In this document: positions 16,916 to 26,263 of the stretch, piece by piece | How positions within the stretch are numbered: the first letter of the stretch is position 1 | Layout: every line of letters starts with the position of its first letter | Origin: JAGPCK01 sp041675505 | GTDB taxonomy: Bacteria > Bacteroidota > Bacteroidia > UKL13-3 | DNA length: 47,519 bases | Assembly: GCA_041675505.1 (NCBI GenBank) | Contig: JBAYTR010000019.1 | Span: 1 to 47,519, forward strand | Reading direction: 5' to 3' | Notes under the pieces: generated by a model | Seen by the model: only the letters and a program-made list of their open reading frames with translations | What the model was told of the DNA's origin: nothing | The model's database searches: none | Position numbers and translations under genes: made by a program

Positions 16916-18060
16916 AAGCGTTCGGCCGCTTTTTCAAGTGTTTCTTTTTCTTTGGCAAAACACAGACGTAACACATGATCATCGTGCATACTACGGTAAA
17001 ATACCGATACCGGAATGGTGGCCACACCTGCTTCTTTGGTTAAGCGTATCGCAAAATCTTTATCGTGCTCCTGCGTTATCTTGTCGTAGTTAACCGATTG
17101 AAAATACGAACCTCCGCAATTGAGCAATTTGAATTTAGAGCCTTTTAACAACTGACGGAAATAATCTCTCTTCTCCTGATAAAATTGTGCAAGACTAAGG
17201 TAAGCATCTTTGTTATCAATGTAATCAGCCAAAGCATATTGAATGGGTGTGTTGGCGCTGAACACCATAAACTGGTACACTTTTCGAAACTCCGTCATCA
17301 ACTTGGCCGGAGCCATGCAGTAACCCATTTTCCAACCTGTGGCATGGTACGTTTTTCCAAACGAAGAAATAATAAAACTACGATCGGCCAGTTTGGGGTA
17401 TCGCGCTACGCTTTGGTGTTCCACTCCGTCAAAAATGATGTGCTCGTATACCTCATCACTCAACACAATGATATCGGTATTGTCTACAATCTTTTCCAGC
17501 TTTTGCATATCAGCTGCTGAGAATACAGCACCACTGGGGTTGTGCGGAGTATTGATGATAATCATCCGCGTTTTAAAACTCACCAGTTTTTTAAATGCGT
17601 TCCAGTCAATTTTGTATTCAGGTGCCTTCAGTTCGTAGGTAATGGTTTTACCACCACTCAGGTCAATAGCCGGAATGTACGAATCGTAAGCCGGTTCAAT
17701 TACTATTACTTCATCACCCTCCTTTACTACTGCTGTTATAGCGGCATACAATGCACACGTGCCACCTGGTGTAATGGTAATCTCCGTATCGGGGTTGTAT
17801 TTTGCTGAATAGAGTTCCTCGGCTTTCACTGCAATTTTTTCACGTAAACTCATCAAACCCGGCATGGGTGCATATTGATTCATGCCCTTTTTCATGTAAC
17901 GGTTAATGAGTTCAATAAGTTCGGGAGAGCAGGCAAAATCAGGAAAACCCTGAGCGAGGTTAATGGCTTTGTGTTCATTAGCCAAAGCACTCATTACGGC
18001 AAAAATAGTAGTTCCCGTTTTAGGTAGTTTACTGTTGATGGATCCTTGAAAAGTAGGCAT
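16903..18060 (-). CDS. Methionine aminotransferase (class I/II PLP-dependent, YbdL/MtnE-like)
   Basis: I chose the ATG at 18060, giving 385 residues that begin MPTFQGSINSKLPKTGTTIF as in YbdL-type enzymes. The longer form would add an unlikely Cys/Phe-rich tail. NLAQGFPDF and NQYAPMPGLMSLR lie in the substrate region, NTPHNPSGAVF and SDEVYEHIIFD bind PLP, and the Schiff-base lysine is K236 in SSFGKTYHATGWKMGY. The enzyme would transaminate 4-methylthio-2-oxobutyrate to methionine with an amino donor such as glutamine. It lies upstream of the omega-amidase gene, completing a two-enzyme step of methionine salvage. Confidence 0.9.
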   Translation of the reverse strand: MPTFQGSINSKLPKTGTTIFAVMSALANEHKAINLAQGFPDFACSPELIELINRYMKKGMNQYAPMPGLMSLREKIAVKAEELYSAKYNPDTEITITPGGTCALYAAITAVVKEGDEVIVIEPAYDSYIPAIDLSGGKTITYELKAPEYKIDWNAFKKLVSFKTRMIIINTPHNPSGAVFSAADMQKLEKIVDNTDIIVLSDEVYEHIIFDGVEHQSVARYPKLADRSFIISSFGKTYHATGWKMGYCMAPAKLMTEFRKVYQFMVFSANTPIQYALADYIDNKDAYLSLAQFYQEKRDYFRQLLKGSKFKLLNCGGSYFQSVNYDKITQEHDKDFAIRLTKEAGVATIPVSVFYRSMHDDHVLRLCFAKEKETLEKAAERLCRI

Positions 18061-18064
18061 AAAG

Positions 18065-18072
18065 CGAAGTTC
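18065..18072 (-). promoter_or_regulatory. Weak candidate -7 box of the aminotransferase gene (GAACTTCG)
   Basis: This differs from TAnnTTTG at two positions, but it ends exactly 5 nt before the start at 18060. That is the same placement seen upstream of several other genes in this window. Confidence 0.25.
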
Positions 18073-18171
18073 GCAAAAAAAACACACAACTGAAGAGTGA
18101 AAATGTGCACGCACAGGGCGCTGGTTGATTGTCAGTAAATTCCTTTTTTAAATAAACTTGGAAGAATACAA

Positions 18172-19425
18172 TTACTCGTACCTGAACTTTTTCAACTCCT
18201 TCCCTTTCCAGGCAGTGAAAGAGGTAATGAGCAAAGTCATGCAACCGCCAAACACCACCGAAGGAACAGTGCCCAGTAAACGTGCAGCCAAGCCACTTTC
18301 AAAAGCCCCTATCTCATTGCTTGAACCAATGAACATGGAATTAACGGCTGATACTCTGCCACGCATATGGTCGGGGGTTTGCAGTTGCAAAATATTGGAG
18401 CGCACCACCACACTCACACTGTCAAATGCCCCGCTTAAGAACAGAAAAAAAACGGAGAGATAAAAATTAACGGAGAGTCCGAAACCCAGCATACAGCAAC
18501 CAAAACCGGCAACACACCACAGCAAAGTAACACCCGGTTTGTACATGGATTTTCGTATGGAAATCCACAGCATGGTTAACGCTGCACCCACAGATGGGGC
18601 GGCACGTAACACTCCCAAACCTTCCGGACCTGCATGTAAAATTTCATCAGCAAAGACGGGCAGTAAAGCAACCGCACCGCCAAACAATACCGCAAACAAA
18701 TCAAGCGATAAAGCCCCCAAAATTACTTTGTTGTTAAATACGAATTTTATGCCCTCGCTCAAACGTTTCCCAATGGCATCTTGTTGCGCGGTGTCCATAA
18801 TGGGCTTGGGCGCAATTTGCCACATGGAGAAAAAAGCCAGCAGTGTAAAAAGGAGTACCAGTAAAAAAGTATAGGTAATGCCAATGTACACATACAGCAC
18901 ACCGGCCAGCACCGGACCAATGATAGCAGCAATTTGCCACGATGAGCTGTTGATGGTGGCAGCTTTGGTGAGTTGCTCGCGTTTCACCAGTTGAGGAAGA
19001 AACGAAAAAGCTGCAGGAGCATAAAAACCACGAGCCACACCACTCACCAGAATGATGATGTACATGCTGTTCACCACACTTAACGGACCCCATTCATTTC
19101 GGATGAGTGGTGAGGTGACCGCCAAAAGCAGTAGCGAACAAATACCCAGCAGAAACAAACTTGCTAGTAAGATTCTCCGCTTACTGGAGATATCCGCTAC
19201 ATGACCGGCATAAAGAGAAACAGTAATGGCCGGTATAGCTTCAGCTAAACCGATTAAACCCAACGAAAGCGGGTCGTGTGTAAGGCTGTATATCTCCCAC
19301 CCCACTACCACGGCCTGTATTTGCAGGGCTATGGTAAGCATAACCCTGGTACTTAGAAAAAATCGGTATTCTCTGTTTTGAAGAAGTTCTTTCACCTGAT
19401 GTAATGAGGGTACAAAAATGCACAA
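18172..19425 (-). CDS. MFS transporter, EntS-like (MFS_3) exporter
   Basis: The protein of up to 417 residues has about 12 hydrophobic helices. Its N-terminal half reads REYRFFLSTRVMLTIALQIQAVVVGWEIY, typical of the MFS_3 / enterobactin-exporter-like group. A cytoplasmic loop-2 motif, GHVADISSKRRILL, marks the major facilitator superfamily. The substrate is unknown. The start is uncertain: the frame opens with TTG at 19425 just after an in-frame stop, and GTG at 19395 is an equally good start that removes ten residues. Confidence 0.82.
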   Translation of the reverse strand: MCIFVPSLHQVKELLQNREYRFFLSTRVMLTIALQIQAVVVGWEIYSLTHDPLSLGLIGLAEAIPAITVSLYAGHVADISSKRRILLASLFLLGICSLLLLAVTSPLIRNEWGPLSVVNSMYIIILVSGVARGFYAPAAFSFLPQLVKREQLTKAATINSSSWQIAAIIGPVLAGVLYVYIGITYTFLLVLLFTLLAFFSMWQIAPKPIMDTAQQDAIGKRLSEGIKFVFNNKVILGALSLDLFAVLFGGAVALLPVFADEILHAGPEGLGVLRAAPSVGAALTMLWISIRKSMYKPGVTLLWCVAGFGCCMLGFGLSVNFYLSVFFLFLSGAFDSVSVVVRSNILQLQTPDHMRGRVSAVNSMFIGSSNEIGAFESGLAARLLGTVPSVVFGGCMTLLITSFTAWKGKELKKFRYE

Positions 19426-19428
19426 TCA

Positions 19429-19459
19429 TTTGGCTTATTGTATTTTTTTTATAGCTTAG
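19429..19459 (+). promoter_or_regulatory. Putative promoter of the DUF5362 gene
   Basis: TTTG at 19429-19432, a 19-nt spacer and TAGCTTAG at 19452-19459 (one mismatch) fit the Bacteroidota promoter. Start of transcription near 19465 would leave a leader of about 24 nt to the ATG at 19489. Confidence 0.45.
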
Positions 19460-19488
19460 CATATAAATTCAACTTAATCAAAACTTAT

Positions 19489-19938
19489 ATGGAACAAATT
19501 CTTGACTCAAATGCATCTTCTAACTCTATCGGCATTAACAATGAAGGTGCTAACTATCTACATCAATCAGCACGATGGGCTCGCTTTTTAGGAATAGTGG
19601 GATTCATCTTTTGCGGATTATTTGTTGTTATTGGCTTGTTTTCCGGAGTTGCTTTATCAAGTGCTATGGAAACTTTAGGAGGTCCTATGGCTAAATATGG
19701 CGGTGCTTTGTCAATGATTTATGTTGCTGTTGCAGCACTTTATTTCTTTCCCTGTCTATATCTATACCGCTTTGGTACTGCAGGTAAAGATGCATTAGAA
19801 AGTAAGGATGAGCAAAGAATAACCTTGGCTCTTATGAATTTAAAATCATGTTTTAAATTTATGGGGATTTTCACAATAATTATTCTAGCTATTTATGCCA
19901 TTATCATTCTAGTTGCTATCATGGCAGCAGCATTTTAA
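19489..19938 (+). CDS. Small membrane protein, DUF5362-like
   Basis: I chose ATG 19489 (MEQILDSNASSN) because the upstream ATG lies within the putative promoter. The 149-residue protein has three hydrophobic helices: about 34-60 (FLGIVGFIFCGLFVVIGLFSG), about 78-96 (GALSMIYVAVAALYFFPCLYLY) and about 122-146 at the C-terminus. The motif ARWARFLGIVGF before the first helix and ALMNLKSCFKFMGIF before the last are typical of DUF5362. Function unknown. It converges with the DUF58 gene; a long hairpin lies between. Confidence 0.65.
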   Translation: MEQILDSNASSNSIGINNEGANYLHQSARWARFLGIVGFIFCGLFVVIGLFSGVALSSAMETLGGPMAKYGGALSMIYVAVAALYFFPCLYLYRFGTAGKDALESKDEQRITLALMNLKSCFKFMGIFTIIILAIYAIIILVAIMAAAF

Positions 19939-19958
19939 ACAATCTTAAATGTTTATCC

Positions 19959-20006
19959 AAATACCTCGGGTTAAATCAAACCTCTTGATTTTAGCTCGAG
20001 GTATTT
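19959..20006. terminator. Long hairpin between convergent genes, possible bidirectional terminator
   Basis: The outer arms AAATACCTCG (19959-19968) and CGAGGTATTT (19997-20006) are perfectly complementary. Inner arms AAATCAA and TTGATTT pair as well, separated from the outer ones by a small internal loop. It includes the stop codon and last codons of the DUF58 gene. The downstream T-content is modest, so termination is likely but not certain. Confidence 0.5.
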
Positions 20007-21305
20007 GTTTATAGTATTAATGGTTAAATCTTCAGGCGTTGTAAACACACTTGTAATACCAACATGTTTCAGTTCCTGAACCATCTGTTGTTTTTCATAC
20101 AAATACTTCTCCATCACCATACGCTGGTAAATGTTCTCCAGTTCATCCTCCCCATCCAAAAAACTTTTTTGTAATTCTGAGTTTTCAAAAAACACCACCA
20201 CCAGTAAATGCTGTCGGTTAATTTTACGCAATACCGGCAACACCCTGCGCATGGCAAATGGATTCTCAAAGTTTGTGTACAACATTAGCATACACCTTCC
20301 TTTAAGTGCATTTCTGAGCGTAAGGTACAGCAACTCATAATTTGCCTCTAAACGGCTTTCCTCTTCCTTGTATAACGCCTCTAAAATAAGTTTAAGCTGA
20401 TTACGGTTGCGTTGAGCAGGCAACAGTGTATCCATTTTTTCAGCAAAAGTGATCAATCCGGCTTTGTCTGATTTATTTAATGCCACATTGGAAAGCACAA
20501 GAGAAGTATTGATGGCATGATCTAATAAAGTGAGTCCGTTAAAAGGTAAACGCATTACCCTGCTCTTATCAATCACGTTAAAAATCTGTTGTGCCTTTTC
20601 ATCTTCGTACTGGTTTACCATCAAATCACCTTTTCTACCGGTGGCTTTCCAGTTGATACTCCGGTAATCATCTCCGGGCACATAGGCTTTAATTTGCTCA
20701 AACTCGTAACTGTGACCAATACGTCTGAGTTTTTTCACACCTGTACTATTGGTGTGCACACTTGAGGCGTTTAACTCAAAACGTTTCATTTGAAGAATAG
20801 AAGGATAAACAGGTACAACCAATGAATTTCCTTGCCTTATAGTTCTTTCAGCCAGGCCTATAAACGACCTGATAAATGAAATGGAATCACCAAAAGTATA
20901 CTCCCCTCTTTTTAATGGCTTTATTTCATAACTGTGCTCAAACCACTTACCTGAAGGGAGTTGGAGATAAAATGAATTTTCTCTGTCCTGTAACTGATAA
21001 GGCAACTCTTCAATGATTTGAATGCGCAAATTTAAGCCCGACTGATTGTGTATTTTTAAGCCGATGGTATGTTTTTCACCCAAAGAAAGTATAACAGGAA
21101 CGGATCGTTGAACGTCAACTTTTAGAGCCGGGTTAAACAACAATAGAATATCTATTGCAGTAAATACAATCAACAAAACCAGAAAGGTCTTACCCAAAAC
21201 AAATAAAAACGGAAAGGCAAAAGCTGCCGCAAGTACCATGGCAATAAATAAAGCCAGATAAAAAAACCTTGAGGTCAGAAAAAGTGATTTCCACAGATTC
21301 ATCAT
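19971..21305 (-). CDS. DUF58 membrane protein (MoxR-associated, vWA-like)
   Basis: The 444-residue protein has two hydrophobic helices in its first 60 residues. The DUF58 signature follows: RRIGHSYEFEQIKAYVPGDD then YRSINWKATGRKGDLMVNQY, near residues 195-232. The rest resembles a von Willebrand-A fold (IFNVIDKSRVMRL, then LTLLDHAINTSLVLSNVAL), although the MIDAS DxSxS is not intact (DKSRV). DUF58 proteins are standard partners of MoxR ATPases and are thought to bind client proteins at the membrane. It overlaps the MoxR gene by 4 bases. Confidence 0.9.
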   Translation of the reverse strand: MMNLWKSLFLTSRFFYLALFIAMVLAAAFAFPFLFVLGKTFLVLLIVFTAIDILLLFNPALKVDVQRSVPVILSLGEKHTIGLKIHNQSGLNLRIQIIEELPYQLQDRENSFYLQLPSGKWFEHSYEIKPLKRGEYTFGDSISFIRSFIGLAERTIRQGNSLVVPVYPSILQMKRFELNASSVHTNSTGVKKLRRIGHSYEFEQIKAYVPGDDYRSINWKATGRKGDLMVNQYEDEKAQQIFNVIDKSRVMRLPFNGLTLLDHAINTSLVLSNVALNKSDKAGLITFAEKMDTLLPAQRNRNQLKLILEALYKEEESRLEANYELLYLTLRNALKGRCMLMLYTNFENPFAMRRVLPVLRKINRQHLLVVVFFENSELQKSFLDGEDELENIYQRMVMEKYLYEKQQMVQELKHVGITSVFTTPEDLTINTINKYLELKSRGLI

Positions 21306-22303
21306 CGCGGAACTTCAATAGACTGAATAATTTCTCTGATTACTTCTTCTGAAGCTATGCCTTCCATTTCTCTTTCAGGGGTTAATATTATTCTGTGATT
21401 AAGCACAGGATAGGTTACCCGCTGAATATCTTCAGGTATAACAAAATCACGGGAGTTAATAACAGCAATGGTTTTGGCGGCTCTCATAATGGCCAGAGAA
21501 GCACGAGGTGAAGCTCCCAGATATAAATCGGCTGACGTACGAGTAGCTTGAACAATCTGAGCAATGTATTCAATCAGTTCATCTTTGACATGTACCAAAT
21601 GAATGGCCTTTTTACATGCTGAAAATTCTGCCGCTGAAATTACCGACTGTATATTCACCTCATGATCTTTGCTGGCTCCTTCTTTGAAACGTTGCAATAT
21701 GGATACTTCTTCAGCATAGCTGGGGTATCCCATCTTTATGCGAAAAAGGAAACGGTCAAGCTGGGCTTCAGGTAATTTGTAGGTTCCTTCCTGCTCTACA
21801 GGATTCTGAGTGGCTATTACCATAAATGGTTCTGTAAGTATGTGAGAGGTACCATCAATTGTAATCTGTAACTCCTCCATTACTTCAAAAAGTGCTGCCT
21901 GTGTTTTAGCGGGAGCCCTGTTTATTTCATCAATCAAAACAATATTGCTGAACACAGGACCGCGATTAAACGTGAATTCAGAAGTTTTAAGGTTAAAAAC
22001 CGTAGTTCCTGTAACATCCGTAGGCATTAAGTCGGGCGTAAATTGGATACGTGAGAAGTCAACTGAAACCGACCGGGCAAGTAATTTTGCGGTGAGTGTT
22101 TTAGCAATTCCGGGGACGCCCTCCAACAGAATATGCCCACCGGTTAATAAACCTGCAATCAGCAACTCAAGCACTTCGTCTTGACCTACTATTACTTTAG
22201 CTATCTCATTTTTAATCTGTTCTATTTTTTGGGCCACCTGTTCCAGTTCAGGTTTTATTTGTACATGTTCATTTGCCGAGGGTAATTTTTCGTTGTCTTG
22301 CAT
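21302..22303 (-). CDS. MoxR-family AAA+ ATPase
   Basis: The 333-residue protein is a complete MoxR ATPase. Walker A is GVPGIAKT (residues 62-69), Walker B is IVLIDEIN (121-128), sensor 1 is VIATQNPVEQEGTYKLPEAQ near 163-182, and the C-terminal lid carries GASPRASLAIMRAAK. MoxR proteins act as chaperones that activate or insert metal or cofactor into membrane-associated partners. The gene is 3 bases downstream of DUF4350 and overlaps DUF58 by 4, so it belongs to one tight operon. Confidence 0.95.
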   Translation of the reverse strand: MQDNEKLPSANEHVQIKPELEQVAQKIEQIKNEIAKVIVGQDEVLELLIAGLLTGGHILLEGVPGIAKTLTAKLLARSVSVDFSRIQFTPDLMPTDVTGTTVFNLKTSEFTFNRGPVFSNIVLIDEINRAPAKTQAALFEVMEELQITIDGTSHILTEPFMVIATQNPVEQEGTYKLPEAQLDRFLFRIKMGYPSYAEEVSILQRFKEGASKDHEVNIQSVISAAEFSACKKAIHLVHVKDELIEYIAQIVQATRTSADLYLGASPRASLAIMRAAKTIAVINSRDFVIPEDIQRVTYPVLNHRIILTPEREMEGIASEEVIREIIQSIEVPR

Positions 22304-22306
22304 GGG

Positions 22307-23557
22307 TTATTTATTACAGAGTTGGTAAAATTTATCTATAGAAGAACTGAATGTATGCAGTCGATCAGATGTTATGTCCTGATAGCTTTGAATTATTTCA
22401 TACTGGTGAAAAATTGACTCAACAAGTTCCGGTGAAACATTAGACTTACTGCTTAGTTTCTGCATCAATTCTTTATTTAATGTGTGCGTTGACAAACCAA
22501 ATTTGTTTCGAACAAACAAAAGAAAATATTTCATTCTGTGGCGGGCGGCATCTCTATGATTAGCGTCATCATAATACAGCGTACTTATCACTTTAAGAAA
22601 TTCCATTGATGTATTTACATCGGGCTCTACAACCGGAATAATGCGTTGTCTTCTGCGGGCAAATATTACTACAAATAACAATGCAGTGCCCAACACAACA
22701 TACCAAGCCCAGCGTAACATCTCTTGTGACAAAATGTATGATAAAGGTCCCTGGTGATTTACGGCATTATTTGATATGAAAGGTATTTTACTGAAATTAT
22801 CAAAGTAAATTTTGCCCCCTTCAAAATGTGTCATTAAACCCACCATGTAATCTGCTGCACCGGGTTCATTCAGGCAATAGTTGGTAAACACCTGCGGGGT
22901 GGTGTACAGGTAGACAAAGCCTTTTCCATGCGGAACGCGAATAAAATTGACTTTACCATCATTTATGTACCCTATTTTAGTCCAGCTTGATACTGAATCA
23001 CAGAAATAATCAGCAGAATCTAAAAAGTGCCAGTTCATATTAAAATGTTTCTGCTTTCTTAGTAATGCAACCTTAAATTCATTGTTAGTTCTTAGTTTAG
23101 GGTGAATGAGGGTGAAACTGACTACGCTATCCTGATGTTCATTATATGCATCCACCCAGGATGCACACTCCTGACCATACAAAGAATACACTATATCTGA
23201 AGAAATGTATTTGCTGGCAATAAATACGATGTTACCTTTTTCAGCAAAGTCAAGCAAATCAGATGCATCGGTTGATTGTAGAAAAATGTTTTCTCCCACA
23301 AACAAGTAGGTAGCCTTTTGAGTTGAATCATGATTCAGAAATACTTTACTGATAGGTTTATCTGTAAGTTCTACCTTACCCGGGTAAGATTCCTGTAAAA
23401 TGGTGGTGAAAGCCTTTAATCCAAAGGGTTCAACACTTTGTATATCGTAGGATTCATTCCATTTAAAACGAGTGTTATCATTTGTTTGAAGATACCAGAA
23501 GAATAAAAAAACTGCAATGGTAAATAACAAGACCAAAGCTATCAAACGATTATTCAC
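22307..23557 (-). CDS. DUF4350 membrane protein
   Basis: The 416-residue protein has an N-terminal helix (residues 6-24) and a second one near 280-300 (MLRWAWYVVLGTALLFVVIFARRRQ). Between them is an extracytoplasmic domain of the DUF4350 type. It has VEPFGLKAFTTILQESYPGKV near the start and GNIVFIASKYISSD with the G-x-F-V-Y-L-Y-T-T-P core (GKGFVYLYTTPQVFTNYCLN). A cytoplasmic helical tail follows. It overlaps the DUF4129 gene by 4 bases. DUF4350 is a known companion of MoxR/DUF58 clusters; its function is unknown. Confidence 0.82.
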   Translation of the reverse strand: MNNRLIALVLLFTIAVFLFFWYLQTNDNTRFKWNESYDIQSVEPFGLKAFTTILQESYPGKVELTDKPISKVFLNHDSTQKATYLFVGENIFLQSTDASDLLDFAEKGNIVFIASKYISSDIVYSLYGQECASWVDAYNEHQDSVVSFTLIHPKLRTNNEFKVALLRKQKHFNMNWHFLDSADYFCDSVSSWTKIGYINDGKVNFIRVPHGKGFVYLYTTPQVFTNYCLNEPGAADYMVGLMTHFEGGKIYFDNFSKIPFISNNAVNHQGPLSYILSQEMLRWAWYVVLGTALLFVVIFARRRQRIIPVVEPDVNTSMEFLKVISTLYYDDANHRDAARHRMKYFLLFVRNKFGLSTHTLNKELMQKLSSKSNVSPELVESIFHQYEIIQSYQDITSDRLHTFSSSIDKFYQLCNK

Positions 23558-24402
23558 GCCCGCTCCTCCTTTCTTATTTCAACATTCAACTCTGCAAAAA
23601 GTGGCTCCATAAGACTGTATGAGGCGGAGTTTAATGGCCAATCGCCATACCAAACCTTTTCAAAGGTATACGTAGCAGTTTTAAAGTTTTTGTTCCAACT
23701 ACGGTGCTTCGTTTCCTGAAGGTAATCGTGATTAGTTTTATCCTTTTTCCATTCAATAAACTTTAAATCAGACAGAGTACGTAAAACAATCAGGTATTGG
23801 GCACGAATACACATACGGTAATTACCTTCATTGATTGCCTTATCTAACATTCGCTCAAAATCTGTTTCACCGGTATCCTTATCAAAAACAATAGGTAAAT
23901 TATCCTGACTCAATAAACTGATACGTGACTTGAATTTCTGTTCTCTGAAAAGTAAATATATCAGAACAAAAAGTGTTGCTATGGCTAGAATAAACAGTGC
24001 ATACTTAATGTACTTTCTTCCTATCCAATCAGAATCTTTCACAGGCTTTTCAACTTTTTTCTTTTCTTTTTTCTTGTATGGATTCTCCGCATAATCAAAT
24101 TTACGCATCAACTGATCAAACCTGCTTTTATTCAGTCGGCTTTCAGTAGTTGTATCTGAAAAGTAATTATCAACTAAAGGGGTTCCTGCCGGTTTTTCAA
24201 AATACACTTCCTCATCAGAATATTCAACTGAACTATCACCATATCCCTCATAGGTAACTTTTGTTAAAGTATCTGCAAGCATACTATCTGTTATTTCAAC
24301 GGCATCCTCTTCCGGAAGCAAGGAATTGTTTCCGTTTTGTGCATATGAGTTTTGCATATGAACTAAATTGAATAACAGAATAAGTAAGCTTTTAAATTTC
24401 AT
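23554..24402 (-). CDS. DUF4129 membrane protein
   Basis: The 282-residue protein has a signal-like N-terminus (KSLLILLFNLVHMQNSYAQ). A charged low-complexity segment with many Lys/Glu follows (to about residue 125), then one transmembrane helix near 134-153 (YALFILAIATLFVLIYLLF). The C-terminal domain (about 175-282) matches DUF4129: NYRMCIRAQYLIVLRTLSD and the WKKDKTNHDYL / FEKVWYGDWPL motifs. It overlaps both neighbours by 4 bases, so translation is probably coupled through the operon. The role is unknown beyond its association with MoxR. Confidence 0.85.
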   Translation of the reverse strand: MKFKSLLILLFNLVHMQNSYAQNGNNSLLPEEDAVEITDSMLADTLTKVTYEGYGDSSVEYSDEEVYFEKPAGTPLVDNYFSDTTTESRLNKSRFDQLMRKFDYAENPYKKKEKKKVEKPVKDSDWIGRKYIKYALFILAIATLFVLIYLLFREQKFKSRISLLSQDNLPIVFDKDTGETDFERMLDKAINEGNYRMCIRAQYLIVLRTLSDLKFIEWKKDKTNHDYLQETKHRSWNKNFKTATYTFEKVWYGDWPLNSASYSLMEPLFAELNVEIRKEERA

Positions 24403-26231
24403 TGTGTTTCTCTGAAACTCCTTAGTCGCATATTTTCAATTTTTGATTTAAGAATATTTGCTTCACTTATTTCAAGTAGAGTAAAATGTAGCAGTACCGC
24501 TGAGATACATACAAAACTGAATAAAAAATATACTATCACAACTGAACAGAAAAAATCTGTGTAGCGCATCCAATTGCTCATCAAAACGTCTGAAGCAGCT
24601 GCATTCCATGCTATTATTTCTTGATATAAATACAACAGCGGTGAATTAACAAGAAACATAAAAATGAAAGAAATGAGCCATACCAGCACCATTAATCCAA
24701 AGAACTGTGCAAAGCCTGAAGACATAAGCGATATTGTTCTGAAAAAACTCACAAACACATTTTCATTATGATAATATATCACGAAGACCCATACAAAAGC
24801 AAACATGAATGTTATATTCAATAAACCGGTTCTGTAACTACTGTTAAAATACTGCAACAGGAAAAATAATCCTGCAAATAAAAACACCTGCAGGCCGGTA
24901 AGTATCCATTTTCCAACAGAGTACTTTTCTTCGGCTTTGAATGTGCTGAAAATATACACTACCAATCCGGTACTCAGAATAGAATGTAAGCATGCGTTGC
25001 TCCAGTTTTTTACCGGAAACCCTTTAAACATAGTAGTCAAATAATGAACAAACCAATTGTAATAATTGGGATCTGCATAATATTCTAGAGGTTCAAGCAG
25101 ATAAAAATTAACCACTGTCATCAATAATGCCCCTGCTAAAATAATTTTAGTTAGGCGGGGCAACAGCAAGCGAAAATGAACAAATGAATCTTTAATAATT
25201 TCAGCGTTTGTTCGCAAAGCGTTTTGAACTAAGGGTTGTAATTTATCCGGTTGAACTTTAACTTCCGGTAAGGGAACTTTAAAACCTTTCTTTGACTTGT
25301 AAAACGGATAAAACACAAAATACCCTGATATAAAAAACAAAGACACCAATATCAGTGATAATTTAATCCATGGTGGCATTTCTGTATATCGCGTGATAAA
25401 GCTTTCAATAAACGCTGCAAAAACCAGTATGGGAATAGTACCCAAGAGTAGCTTAAGTGAGCGGATTGCAGCCATTTGAAATGATTGAAGTCGATTATAG
25501 GTGCCGGGAAAAATGATACCTCTGCCAAGTGTAATGCCTGCTCCTCCTGAAATTATGATACAGGAAATCTCTAATGTGCCGTGTAGCCATACACTTAACA
25601 TGGACTCAATGAGTAAGTCTTGTTTAAAGAAAAAATACTGGAACACACCCAGCATTACACCATTATAAAACAGCATAGCCAAGGTTCCTATGCCCATAAA
25701 TAACCCAAAAAGGAAAACCCTAAAAGTGACCAATACATTATTAAAAGTAATTCCCAGAAACATATCAACCTGTTTCTCTGACTTGTATACCGCCATCGGA
25801 TCTCCTTTGGCAATATTTTCCTTGGTCATTTCAATGTAGTGTTCCCCAAGTATGGTTTGGGCAAAATCAGGGTTGTGTCGGAAAGAAAACACGCCAATTG
25901 CGACTGCCGCTACAAAAACAACAAATGACAAGAGCAGTTCTTTTTTACAATAAAGTACAACCTGAGGCAACTCCTCCAGCCAGAAATTCTTAAATGCACC
26001 TTTGGGCTTTTTACGGTTCTTGTAGATATCCAGAAAAAAATAGCGAGCCATGTTATTCAGATACACCCTTACACTGCGATTCTTGTAAAAAGTGCGTGAA
26101 TAAGACAAATCATCAGTAATCTGAACAAACAAGTCACTCATCAGGCCGGCATCAGCAGTTTTGTTTTTTAATACCTGCTCGCTTTGCTCCCACTTTTCCT
26201 TATTTTGCCTGATGAAATTGGTTTCTCTCAT
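24399..26231 (-). CDS. SpoIIM-family membrane protein with an extra C-terminal membrane half
   Basis: Residues 1-330 are a normal stage II sporulation protein M family member: MRETNFIRQNKEKWEQSEQ, then DLSYSRTFYKNRSVRVYLN, and four or five helices with the hallmark WLHGTLEISCIIISGGAG. The organism does not sporulate as far as this window shows; the name is inherited from the family. Residues about 345-610 add six more hydrophobic helices with no motif I recognise, about doubling the usual size of roughly 330 residues. This looks like fusion with a separate membrane protein gene that may sit at this operon position in relatives. It is first in the minus-strand operon and lies 32 bases from the divergent RDD gene. 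Confidence 0.85.
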   Translation of the reverse strand: MRETNFIRQNKEKWEQSEQVLKNKTADAGLMSDLFVQITDDLSYSRTFYKNRSVRVYLNNMARYFFLDIYKNRKKPKGAFKNFWLEELPQVVLYCKKELLLSFVVFVAAVAIGVFSFRHNPDFAQTILGEHYIEMTKENIAKGDPMAVYKSEKQVDMFLGITFNNVLVTFRVFLFGLFMGIGTLAMLFYNGVMLGVFQYFFFKQDLLIESMLSVWLHGTLEISCIIISGGAGITLGRGIIFPGTYNRLQSFQMAAIRSLKLLLGTIPILVFAAFIESFITRYTEMPPWIKLSLILVSLFFISGYFVFYPFYKSKKGFKVPLPEVKVQPDKLQPLVQNALRTNAEIIKDSFVHFRLLLPRLTKIILAGALLMTVVNFYLLEPLEYYADPNYYNWFVHYLTTMFKGFPVKNWSNACLHSILSTGLVVYIFSTFKAEEKYSVGKWILTGLQVFLFAGLFFLLQYFNSSYRTGLLNITFMFAFVWVFVIYYHNENVFVSFFRTISLMSSGFAQFFGLMVLVWLISFIFMFLVNSPLLYLYQEIIAWNAAASDVLMSNWMRYTDFFCSVVIVYFLFSFVCISAVLLHFTLLEISEANILKSKIENMRLRSFRETQ

Positions 26232-26263
26232 TTTAAACCGAATAAAAAGGAAAAATACTATAA

